A model generated the notes under the pieces. That model made no database searches. It saw only the letters and a program-made list of their open reading frames with translations, and had not been told where the DNA came from. Shown piece after piece: positions 54,509 through 64,000 of a stretch of 64,000 nucleotides of DNA (position 1 is its first letter; each line of letters opens with the position of its first letter). Source of the DNA: Blepharisma stoltei (lineage: Eukaryota > Ciliophora > Heterotrichea > Heterotrichida > Blepharismidae); NCBI GenBank assembly GCA_914767885.1, contig CAJZBQ010000047.1, positions 372,001-436,000 on the forward strand, read 5' to 3'. The position numbers and the translations under genes are program-made.

Positions 54509-57500
54509 ATGAATAACTATCACATTTACGACGAAATCGGTAAGGGGAAGTATTCGGTTGTTTACAAAGGCCGTAAAAAAAGAAGCATTGAATACCTTGC
54601 CATAAAATCAGTAGAAAAGTCTCGTCGAAAAAAAATTCTCAACGAAGTTCGAATTATGCATAATCTCGACCATGAAAACATCCTCAAATTTTACAGCTGA
54701 TATGAAACTCGTAATCATCTATGGATCATTTTTGAATACTGCGCTGGCGGCTCTCTGCTCAATTTGATTGAAAGTGATAAAACACTTCCTGAAGAATCAG
54801 TCCGCACTTTTGCTTTTGATTTAATGAAAGCACTTTTATACCTTCATAGCAATGGAATTATATATGGGGATTTGAAGCCTTCAAATATTTTATTCAATGA
54901 GTACGGGCAGCTTAAATTAGCTGATTTTGGCCTCTCAAGAAAAATTGTGGATTTAACTCAGGGTGATTCACAGAGCAAGCGAGGAACTCCTTTTTATATG
55001 GCTCCTGAGCTCTTCCAAGACGATGGCGTCTACTCATTTTATTCAGATTTTTGAAGTTTAGGATGTGTAGTATACGAATTAGCGACTGGCCAGCCTCCTT
55101 ATATTTCTACATCATTTCAAGAGCTAGTCGAACAGATTTTAAATGCCCCAGTCCCAGAAATACCTGATTACAGCAGAGATTTTAACGATTTTTTAAAAGA
55201 GTTAATGCAAAAAGACCCAGCGAAGCGCATAAGTTGGGATGAAGTAACAGTCCATCCTATATGAAAAGAAAATACGATGACTTTAAATATCACTTTACCA
55301 CCTCAGCCTTTATATGAGAAATACTTAAAAGCCAGAGGAGTTCAACAGAGGACCGTGAGTGCACAGGCCTCAAATACACAATTTTCGTCAGGGAGGGTAG
55401 ATTTAATGAGGATGTCTCAGAATATTCAAAAAAATCTGTTGAGAGAAAGCGTGAAAAATGGGTATCAGCAGAAAGAAGTAGAAGGAAATGATGTGAAATT
55501 GGATAACCGAGACCAAGTTGTAGACTTTGGGGAATACAAAGAAGAAGAGGAAGACGAAGAATCAGAAGAAAATACAGAACCTACTGAAGGAGAAAAAGAT
55601 AGTGGCTTAGAAGAAGAAATTGGCATAATTGAAGAAGAAAAGCAAGAAGTTAAAGATAATAGGCCGATAACGATCCAGGGAGGACTTAGAAATCCTCCTG
55701 TTTCGATAGAAGAAGAAAGGCCTAATTCAGCCAGCCAAAGGGTGAATTCAGCACAGCCAGCCAACTTAACAAAGCAGTCTTCTATTTCAAAACCGCCACC
55801 ACCTTTTGAAGCCATCATGATCCACAACTCTGATACTTCTGTCAAGCCAATTATTGGGAACCGTGAACTGGAAAAACAAGGCGAGCTGTCTTTTAACCCT
55901 CAAACGCTTGGATTTGAAGCTTGGACAAGCGAAGATGTAATGGCGAACGCCGAAAAGCGTGAAATTGAGGCCCATTTCCATCAGATTTACCAAGCTTTGA
56001 CATCTTCAGCACAAGGAATTGATAAACTGAATATTTTGACTTATTTCGAAACTTTGATTATAAATTCAACAGTAGCAAACAAGTTGATAGTGTCTCCATC
56101 TGTGGGGCTACTAATAAGACTGCTAAGGTCAAGCAAGTCTTCGCCGATGAAGGTCAGAATTTGCAGTATTCTAGGACATAAATAAAATGGCATTTCGGTT
56201 CGAGAGAAATTAGCTTTGCTAATTTTCTCTCCCTCATGGAATTTTATTTATGGGGTTGGGTTTTCTCTCGAGAACTTCTGCACAGCAATAGCTGTTTAAC
56301 TTTGGGGATAACCAAAGGAACAGCTCCTCAGTGCACTCAAGATTTCGGAGTTTTACCTCTCAGCACATCCCCACGGAGGATGACCCTTAGGCGGAACACG
56401 TGCAGGAGCTGAGTCGAGACAGGGCGACGGCAACGCACCGGGTGAGATGTGCGGCAAACGGGCGAAATGCAGATGAAGGCTTGGCCGGTGGGCTAACCAC
56501 CGCGATTCCAAGATGGCTCGGCGACGTCATCAGTTTTGCTATAACTCCATTTTTATGGGGTGCGGCACTAGACACCTTAAATACCAGACATTAAGTTAAG
56601 TTAAGTTAAGCAGTATTCTAGGACAAATGGTGAGATATTCTACTTTTATAGAAGTCACTTTAGCAGAGTCTGGGCTTTATCAAGCTTTAAGCGAACAGAT
56701 TAAGGATAAAAACGAAAAAGTTCGCAGACGAGCTATGGCAGCACTTGGAGAGTACTTATTTTACGCAGCCACTCAAATGGATGATGAGCAAGGCCAATCA
56801 GTTTGGGAAATCCCGCATTTAATTTTTGCATTGGTAATAAAAGTCAGTAAATCTGGAGAAGATGAAATTTTGCGGTTTTATGCTATAAAAACTATCGAAA
56901 ATATCACAGCACAAAGCACAAAAGCAGGCACAAAATTCGCTATTGCAGAAGTAGCACAGAATCTATGCTCGGTATATTTGTCGACAAAAAATGAGTATTG
57001 CAAGGTTGCAGCTTTATCAGCATTATGTCATGTAATTAGGCTTAATTTATCATTATGCAGCACTGTGATAGAAAGGCTGGCAATTAGGCATATAAATTCA
57101 GGTCTTTCTGAAGATCTTCCTAAGATCCAGCAGAACTTTTTAACAATTTTGATACTAATCACCCAAAACCCACCCAGTCGCTTCGCAGCAATCCTAGCTG
57201 AGGATAAAAATTTTTTGTCTATTGTTTTATCTCTGCTAGAAAACCCCAATGTAGTTATCAGAGGCAAAGCATTAATTCTGCTGAATTTATTGATAAAAGC
57301 CAATGTAAGATGGATCCTTATACTCTCAGAAAATAAGTTTTTTGCCATCATAGAAAAATTGTTAAGAGATTCGTATAGATATGTGCAGTGGTGCTTATTT
57401 TATTTATTAGTACAAATTGCTGACCTTTCTCTCGTAATAGTCAAAAATGTAGCAGAAGATATGAAAATAGTGCTTGATAAGCGTGGACAATCAAAAAATG

Positions 57501-58648
57501 CGATAGTCTTATTACCTGTGGTTCAGCAAGTTATAACATCTGGGGCTGGTACGAACCATCTTTCATATCCAGCGCTTATAAAATTCCTGGTTGAAATCTT
57601 GGATTTATGCTTAAGGTCTTCAAGTTTTATAGAAATCACTCAACAAATTATGCTGCTACTTGAAGCATTAAGTGGGCAGACCAAGCAGCTAACCCAATAC
57701 TCTGATGCTATTATAAAGTCTCTTCTGCCTGCTCTATTGACTTATAGTGGGGTGGAAGATATTGATACCAGATTCAGAAGCTTAAAAATTTTTTCTGATA
57801 TTTTGCTGCCATTTTTATACGAAGACTCTATTTATGACCCTGGAAACTCAAGCAAGGTAACGACAAAAATTATGAATGAGCTACTAGTTAAACAGCTGAT
57901 GCCGCAATACCAGAGACTATTATCTGATCATGACCCAATTCCTCTATACGCCCACAAGCTATTAAGTGCCATAATTGAGAGATGTGCTGCTTTTGTTAGC
58001 ATTGTAAAGCGCCAAGAACTAATTCCAGTCATACTAGAAAGTTTTGAAGGAGGAAACCCAAAGCTGAACGTTCAAATTGTATCAATCGTCAAAAGAATTG
58101 TGGAGTCTAAAGAAACCACTTTAGAAGAGCTTGCTGGGCTTAGGATTATCCAAAAAGTCAACTCCATAATGAGATGTGTGCTGGAACAAGACTGATGCGT
58201 TGATAAAATGCTTGATATCTTATACGAACTTTTATTCCTTGCTGCTGATAGTTTGCGGGCCAAAAAATCTAACCCTGATTACTCAGCTCTTCGAATTATA
58301 GAGCCTCTCACAGACAATTTTCCTATTTGCGCCAAGCTTGTTAAACAAAACAACGACCAAGTAATTTCTATTTAGAATCTCATCGAAAAATGCACTCATT
58401 GTTTATCATTAATGATCCAGCTATTTTGTAATAAAATTGCTCAGAACCCTACCCTGGAAATGATCCAAAGCTTAATAATTGTTTTATCAATTAAAAAGCC
58501 ATCACTTCAACGACGATGCTTAAAAGTGCTAAAAGTGATTTCTCAGTCTGGGATCCCGATTCCTTCTTCCCCAGAACTTGCATCAATTTTGAGAAGAAAT
58601 GAAGAAAAAGAAATCCAGCAGCTCGCTGCCGATATATGGGGTACTTAG
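54509..58648 (+). CDS. ULK4: ULK4-family (fused-related) protein kinase with HEAT-type C-terminal half, retroposon insertion and one intron
   Basis: ATG 54509; 1225 aa after removing one retroposon copy and intron 58361-58375. The kinase domain is at the N-terminus: EIGKGKYSVVYKG loop, LAIKSVEK with the conserved Lys, YGDLKPSNILF catalytic loop, LADFGLSRK and GTPFYMAPELF. An acidic linker (EEEEDEESEENTEPTEGE) follows, then a long armadillo/HEAT half. The segment RICSILGQMVRYSTFIEVTLAESGLYQALSEQI..KVRRRAMAALGEYLFY is the ULK4 hallmark. Length is close to human ULK4 (1275). In animals ULK4 is a ciliary pseudokinase; here the Lys, the catalytic Asp and DFG are all visible. TGA=Trp in FYSWYETR and DFWSLG. 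TAG at 58646. Confidence 0.93.
56179..56609 (+). mobile_element. retroposon-like insertion in ULK4
   Basis: Perfect 16-bp duplication GCAGTATTCTAGGACA (56163-56178, 56610-56625) and a (TTAAG)4 tail just before the right copy. Starts TAAATAAAATGGCATTTCGG, with an early inverted repeat (AAATAAAAT..ATTTTATTTA). Copy offset 447 bp (3x149). Removing one copy gives RICSILGQMVRYSTF, exactly as in other ULK4 proteins. Confidence 0.93.
58361..58375 (+). other. 15-nt intron in ULK4
   Basis: GTAATTTCTATTTAG; contains an in-frame TAG. Removal gives KQNNDQNLIEKCTHCL. Confidence 0.9.
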
Positions 58649-58691
58649 TATAGATAATTAGATAAGAAGTTAAATGGTGATGCTTGATTAA

Positions 58692-60914
58692 TTATTTTCT
58701 TAATTTGAATCCTCTAATACGAAGGTATTCAGGGTCTCTTGGCTCACTAGGAACGTAAACAGGGACTATTCCATCATCTTTGGTGATTCGGTGGTAATGG
58801 GCATTTTGGCCGACTACTAAGCTGCCATCAAGTTTCAAGTCTTCTATAAGTGTTTCTTTTCCTTCTAGGACTAGGACTGATCTGTTGGAAATTGACCATG
58901 ATCCTTTGACTTTTTGTCTTAATTCCACAAAGCTGCAGGCAAAAGAAGGCTGGATAATAATTTTTGCAGGCAGTCTGTATCTAATTCCAGCAAAGAAGGT
59001 GTCTGTAGTAGCATCATCGATTGAGGCTCCACAAAGTCTTAATAATTTGATATTTGCATTAAAATATTCGCACTCTCCACTTCCAGCACACCATGGATCT
59101 AAATTTTGTGCTGATTTTGCTGCAGCTTCCTGCAAATTATTTTTCACAGCAGTAAATGAAATCCAGCGCTCAAATTGTGTAAAGCCTATAATTGATTCTT
59201 GTGTGTACATCTTGCTGAAATCTTGCATAAGGCATTCAAGTCTTGTAGGAGCTTTAAAAACCGTTTTAGTGGCATCAGCGTATTTTGGATTGACAAATTC
59301 TGTCATAGCGCCTCCTGTTCTGTTTAAGGCATCCAAATAATCTTGTAAGGAGAACAATAAAGTGTTGGTGTTTCCTGGGAATGGAGATAATTTTGCTGAT
59401 TCTGGAGTGCCGATGCCGAGTTCTTCATTGGAAACGTCACCTTTGGCATTCATTCCTGATCCTTTGATTAAAGTGTCAACAATGTTGTACTCCACGTTCA
59501 AAGTTTGGATTTGGCCTTCTTTTTCTAATGTCATGATAGCTCCTAATGACTCTTTTGGCATTCTAGGAATCGTGGCAAAGTTCATAGCATAGTTATTGAC
59601 CTTTGATACTCCTAAGAAAGATGGGAGAGCTTTGAATACAAGAGGATTTGTGTCTTGCAATATGACCATCCACTTCTTTCCTTCAGAAAGCCATTTCTGT
59701 GGAAGACCATATTGGTATAACAAGATGTGGACATCTCCATGTCCGTGCGGTTTGCCAGAAATATACATTAAATGGAGTGGCGAGCCAGCCTCCATGTTAA
59801 AATTGTAGCAGTAAGTAATTGGGAAAGGCGGGTATCTTGTGGAAGAGAGGACAGCGTTCAGAAGTGCGTGTTAGGCAAGGTTTACTTGGTTTGGTGGATT
59901 TAAAACCGCATGCAGACATCCAGGTCAAGGTTTTGTCTCTTGGGAAGAAGGGGAAGTCGAACAAATCTTTAGCGTGATAGCAGACTGTGTGTCCTTGGCT
60001 CTGGTTCCATTTTGGTCAACAGCTTGACCAAAAATTCATTTTTCTAATTTTTGGAAAGAGCGAACCCCGTTGACGCTCAGCATGGTGCTTCAACATCTCT
60101 AGCTCTCGGTAGGTATAATCCCTCATCTGTGAGGAGCAAAATAGTGTGAGGTCGTGCTCGGGCTGGTAAGTAAGCAGTGGATTGCTATGCGGAGGAGAGT
60201 AGTGGCCCGCGGGTCTACAGGAGACTTGTCTATAAGTAATTAAAGTAATTAAGTCAGCTGTTTTCCAGAAACTCTTCCATGCTCAACTGCAAATCTTGCT
60301 TCATTGTCAATTAAAGCTGGGACTTTTTCTTGTCTCATTAAAGTGAGCTGGTCACGAGACATACCAAAATAGTTATGCTCTTCAAGAAGCTGAAGAGTAC
60401 GTGAATGAGTGTCCTCTGATGTCATAATTGCTAAAGGAAGAATTGTTCCAGATCTGTCCTGCAGTGCCAAAATGGACTCAATGTAGAGCTGAAGGAAACA
60501 GGTTTCTGTCACAAGCTCTACTGGAAGTCCTACTTTAATAGAGGAATAGCCTAGTCTTTCTCCAAGACCTCCAGCAACCAAAACAAAGGCACATTTTCCG
60601 AGTTCGGATATGCCCTCATTTTCTAATGCTACAAACTGGTCTAAGTTTGTCTCTGGGTTCACTGAAACTCCGTGAGGGATTTTTGGAGTCCATCCTTCGA
60701 AAATATTAACAGAGTTTGCGGAGTCCTGAAGGAGTTTTCTTGCTCTAGAAATGTATGACTTTATGCCACCTGGGTAATTTTTGTCGAAATATTTAAGATC
60801 TTCGACGAGAAGATCTCTTGTATGTTGATCTTGACCTTCTGGGAAGAGGTGAGACTGGTTGTAGTCAGGGTCTGCCATAAGAGCAACGACTTCTTGAGCT
60901 GATAGGCTTTCCAT
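58692..60914 (-). CDS. UDP-sugar pyrophosphorylase (USP), interrupted by an insertion
   Basis: Makes UDP-sugars from sugar-1-phosphates and UTP. ATG 60914; removing 59812-60249 (438 bp) gives 594 aa, close to plant USP. N-terminal LMADPDYNQSHLFPEGQDQH; nucleotide-binding VLVAGGLGERLGYSSIKVGLPVEL; IMTSEDTHSRTLQLLEEHNYFGM; KPHGHGDVHILLYQYGL; FQDTN-like LQDTNPLVFKALPSFLGVS; NVEYNIVD; FSPFPGNTN-like LSPFPGNTNTLLF; TGGAMTEFVNPKYADATKTVFKAPTRLECLMQD; C-terminal YLRIRGFKL. The join around the insertion (ENGKQLTYCYNFNMEAG type) is in frame but not confirmed by similarity; this loop is short in relatives. Confidence 0.9.
59812..60249. mobile_element. GC-rich insertion (retroposon-like or IES) in USP
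   Basis: TAAGTAATT occurs at both ends (59812-59820, 60233-60241), and the right end has an AT-rich repeated tail (TAAGTAATTAAAGTAATTAA). Removing 59812-60249, from TA to TA, keeps frame with no stop. The internal sequence is GC-richer than the gene and includes GGTCAACAGCTTGACC, a short palindrome. Exact boundaries uncertain. Confidence 0.65.
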
Positions 60915-61203
60915 TATTAAAATATTATATGGCTATAAATTTAATAAAATATGTGGTAATACTGATTTATTGATTTCTAAAGAAGGAAGCATAATGAAGC
61001 TAAATTGTGAGTAAAAACTGGCTTATTGGTTATTATGATTCCTTTAAACAATTTTTTAGTAATTAAGCAAAATTGTTGGTATTCATATAGAAAATTAGTA
61101 AATTTATTTAGATTGTCAGACATAAAAAATTTATATGATTTGCTATCAACTTTAAATATAGCATTTTCTAAACTTTCTTATGTTTGAATTTCAATTTAAA
61201 TAT

Positions 61204-61584
61204 TTACTCCCCCCCCCTCCGTGAGTGAACAAACCATTAGAAAAATCCCTATTTTTTGCCCAAAAACCTACCCTCCGTGAGTGAACAAAATTTTTTTAAT
61301 AGAAAAATTTTTTATGGAAAAAAATTTTGATATATAATAAGTGATAATTAGCATAATGAAATATAGTGCTAATTCTGTTTTAATTTAAACGGATTGCTTT
61401 TTTAAAATATAAATTTTATAAATTAAATTAATATTTGCTTTCCAATTTTTGCGAATCAGGATTTTTTTAAATTTCGAAAAAAATATTTTTATAAAATTTA
61501 TATATAAATTTTTTTAAACAAAAAAATTAACCCCCCTCCGTGAATGAACAAAATTTTTTTGTTCACTCACGGAGGGGGGGGGAG
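61204..61584. mobile_element. intergenic family A MITE, well preserved
   Basis: 381 bp flanked by TTA (61204-61206, 61585-61587). It shows the full architecture: two direct CCCTCCGTGAGTGAAC copies 60 bp apart at the left and the hairpin at 61532-61582. Confidence 0.93.
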
Positions 61585-61789
61585 TTAGATATCTTTAAGT
61601 TACCACTCAAAAGTTAAAAACAACTATTATACATGAGATTGACATATTCATAAAAAATCATTTAAGATAGCTAGCAAGCAGTGTAGATAACAGATATTTT
61701 ATAATCATTTTTCTACTTTCAAAAATTGTAAAAAATAATATCTTATTAAACATTCAGCATGAAAGCACAGCTTTAGATCATTCTATACC

Positions 61790-62158
61790 TTACTCCCCCA
61801 TCCGTGAGTGAACAAAACCATTAAAAAAATCCCTATTTTTTGCCCAAAAAGCCCACCCTCCGTGAGCGAACAAAAATTTTTTTAATAGAACAATTTTTTA
61901 TGAAAAAAAATTTGATATATAAGTGATAATTAGTATAATGAAATCTATAGCTAATTCTGTTTAATTTTAAAAAATTTGCGTTTTAATTCATAAATTTTAT
62001 AAATTAAATTAATATTTGCTTTCCAATTTTTGTGAATTAGGATTTTTTTAAAATTTCGGAAACAAATTTTTTTATAAAATTTATATATACATTTTAAAAA
62101 AAAATTAACCCCCTCCGTGAGCGAACAAGATTTTTTTGTTTACTCACGGAGGGGGGAG
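61790..62158. mobile_element. intergenic family A MITE, well preserved
   Basis: 369 bp flanked by TTA (61790-61792, 62159-62161). Same orientation and architecture as the copy 200 bp upstream, with hairpin at 62109-62156. Confidence 0.93.
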
Positions 62159-62410
62159 TTAGCTTTATTCGCAAACTCCTTGATTTCCATCTATACTTTT
62201 ACCAGAAATTCATTTATTTCTACAATAATGCATACTATAGACTTATTCTAATTTCTTATCATATTATTTTATTCTTTGTTTATTTAATGTTAACAATGAT
62301 TTTGAATTTGCACATCTGATTTATAGCAAATGATATTTATTTAAACAGCATTTATGATGAAATATCAAATTAAAATAATTATAAATATTTGTCCAACTAT
62401 TTGCTCTATT

Positions 62411-64000
62411 TTATACTCCAAATCTTTCATAAATTTCTTTTCTAACTGGAATCTGTGAAATATAAGCTTCCCATCCATTCCCAGCAATCTCTTTTATCTT
62501 AATGAAGACGTTTCTAACTACTTCTTCTAAGTCCGCAGGCATGCCTCTATAGCTTACAGAAGCAACAGCATAAAATTGGAAATTTTGGTTTAAAATTGAA
62601 GGATAAAGTATTAGCGTTTGTGTCATACCTTTAAAGCTCATTTCTTTATCTTTCGAGCTCCCCATCTCTTGCATTACCTCACACCAGAAATAAAAAATTT
62701 CACTTAATTTCTCTGCTAGGGCTTCTGGGTTTGCCAATCCAAATTTCCCTATCGCAGCCATCAAATTTTCTCTGACTTGTGGTAGTTTTATTCTTTTCTT
62801 TGCTATTGGAATTAATTTATCCAGAATTTTTGGGATTTCTGGTGATATAACTGCTGGATTATATATTGAAATTTCTCCCAAGGCCGATGCAGAATTATTT
62901 GTTGCAAAAGTAAAACTATTAGCTTCATCGTCATCAGGGCCTTGGACAATTTGCAAGGTATTTGTCAATTGTGTTATAGTTTGAGGAAGTAATGACAAAA
63001 TATAAGAATTCGCTAATATAACTAGATCTCCTATATTAGCTCCAGCATATTGCTTAAGCTGTATATCATCATTATTTAAACAAATCACCGCAAGCTGTGC
63101 TAATGATGATAAATTTGGAAGAGTCTCAGAAATTTCAATTATTGCTCCAGATAGCTCTAATCCTTTCATAGCAAATTGTTTTTCATGGCCTGTTAGCCCA
63201 ATTTGGATAAGCCTTTCGCATCTTTCTAATATAGCAGGCCCATACTGACTGAAGCAAGCCCCAAGCGCAAGAGCAAGAGATACTAAAGTTTCACATAGTG
63301 TCCAGATTAATTTGTGGTTATCTGGAGTTTTATTTCATAGGGCAAATAGTGGTCCTATTATAATGCTCATAAAATTTTCACTTCGAAGCTGCTCTCCAAA
63401 GACATCACAGATTGATGCAATTGCATCAAGCAAATTTAATAGAGCGCGGCCTGAGTAATATTCGAAGCCTTTAGCAAAAATATGTAGGATCTCTTCTAAA
63501 TAGTTGCCAAGATCGTGAGTGTCGTGGCAGATTAAGATACAAAATGAAGTGCAGGCAGATCTTTGAACTAAGCCATCCTTATCCATAACTCCTCTCATAA
63601 TGCTTTCCAAATAAGGCTTAAAATACTCTGTCCCTACAATATTTTCTGTGAACCTTGAAATTGCCCACAGCGCCATTGATCTCACCATTGGCTGTTCATG
63701 AGAAGTTTGCTTCTGTAAAAATGGCAGAAATGTTGGCAATGAGGGCAGAATTGCAGAAATCGCTCCTGAAGCTATAGCACCCAGTGCCAATAGTCCACTT
63801 TCAGTCTCAATCCAATTATTACTTAATAATAAACTTTGAATTTTTTCTTGTATCAGTCCAAAAGTTGCAGCCCCAAAACTTTCTGCTAACTTGTCAATCA
63901 AAAGCGCGCTTTCTCTTCTTAAAGTTCAGTTCATGTTTTCTTCTTCATATTTTTCAAATCGAAAGTCTTCTTTTTCAGGTAGCATGTCCATAAGATCTTG
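62411..64000 (-). CDS. TNPO1: transportin-1 (karyopherin beta-2) C-terminal part, cut by the window end
   Basis: Nuclear import receptor for PY-NLS cargo. The window holds the C-terminal about 530 residues as one open frame (with TGA=Trp, e.g. NMNWTLRRESALL and LWNKTPDNHKLIWTLC). HEAT repeats matching transportin: SGLLALGAIASGAISAILPSLPTFLPFLQKQ, VRSMALWAISRFTENI, YYSGRALLNLLDAIASICDVFGEQL, NNSASALGEISIYNPAV and the end GWEAYISQIPVRKEIYERFGV with its characteristic YGV-like finish. TAA stop at 62411-62413. The 5' part lies beyond position 64000. No intron or IES in the visible part. Confidence 0.9.

Larger units (their letters stand above)
60915..62410. other. intergenic region with two family A MITEs
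   Basis: AT-rich spacer of about 1.5 kb between two minus-strand genes. Apart from the two MITEs listed separately I see no gene or RNA. Confidence 0.6.

Noticed and set aside
60258-60272. Possible 15-nt intron on the minus strand of USP (GTTTCTGGAAAACAG)
   Set aside because: It has GT..AG and A at position 10, but starts GTTT rather than GTA and is a multiple of 3 with no stop, so frame gives no support either way.
1-64000. rRNA genes, CRISPR arrays, bacterial operons, prophage
   Set aside because: None seen: repeats are transposon-like, genes are eukaryotic with introns, and no ribosomal RNA signature is present.

Overview
This window looks like germline (micronuclear) DNA of a heterotrich ciliate, most likely Blepharisma. 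Three signals support this. (1) In nearly every gene TGA falls where tryptophan is expected and translation continues; only TAA and TAG end genes. (2) Nine introns are recognisable; all are exactly 15 nt, GT..AG, with A at position 10. (3) Many exons are broken by AT-rich inserts bounded by TA or by a 3-bp TTA/TAA/TCA repeat, and removing each insert with one copy of the repeat restores a continuous reading frame. That is the behaviour of internally eliminated sequences (IESs). Organism, code and IES calls are inferred from sequence alone.

Layout. 1-1000: no gene, one 40-bp tandem repeat. 1001-3906 (+): hybrid histidine-kinase-like protein with two MITE-like IESs. 4295-4543 and 4864-5391 (+): small basic protein and Cys-rich protein. 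5492-8010 (+): TRM5-like tRNA methyltransferase with one intron and three IESs. 8055-10419 (+): secretory-pathway thioredoxin-fold protein. 10439-11138 (-): two small membrane or secreted proteins. 11287-11889 (+): ribosomal protein L6 with a stop-free 93-bp IES. 12207-15512 (+): cyclic-nucleotide-gated type K+ channel with a nested IES and a retroposon. 16274-18505 (+): secreted patatin-like lipase with two IESs. 18634-20706 (+): a hypothetical gene and a SHIPPO/ODF3-like gene. 20932-24106 (-): PTPS/QueD-like enzyme and an AGC kinase. 25411-29844 (-): hypothetical genes, including a proline-rich protein with a RanBP2-type zinc finger. 30441-31877 (+): polytopic membrane transporter. 31924-36428 (-): TMEM131-like protein and an unknown protein split by an IES. 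36429-38037: intergenic graveyard of MITEs and a retroposon. 38038-51370 (-): cluster of five related TPR genes, the last a pseudogene. 51667-52963 (-): WDR92/DNAAF10. 53128-54170 (+): coiled-coil protein. 54509-58648 (+): ULK4. 58692-60914 (-): UDP-sugar pyrophosphorylase. 62411-64000 (-): transportin-1, cut by the window end.

Mobile DNA. Family A (about 310-385 bp, termini CTCCCC..CCGTGAGTGAAC) has 11 copies, five of them in exons and one nested inside another IES. Family B (termini CTCCCC..TTTAAATTGGAAC) has three copies, all in exons. One family C element (TAAGGATCCCCCC termini) hosts a nested family A copy. Several small one-off IESs (76-226 bp) and one of 1.1 kb lie in exons. A separate class has long target-site duplications (9-18 bp), AT-rich short-unit tails and a GC-richer body, like non-LTR retroposons or SINEs. 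These too sit in exons, and removing them to one duplication copy restores the frame.

The genes are ordinary eukaryotic housekeeping and ciliary genes with no operon logic. WDR92/DNAAF10, ULK4 and the SHIPPO-repeat protein are all tied to cilia in other organisms. What stands out is how many exons depend on precise DNA excision to be readable.
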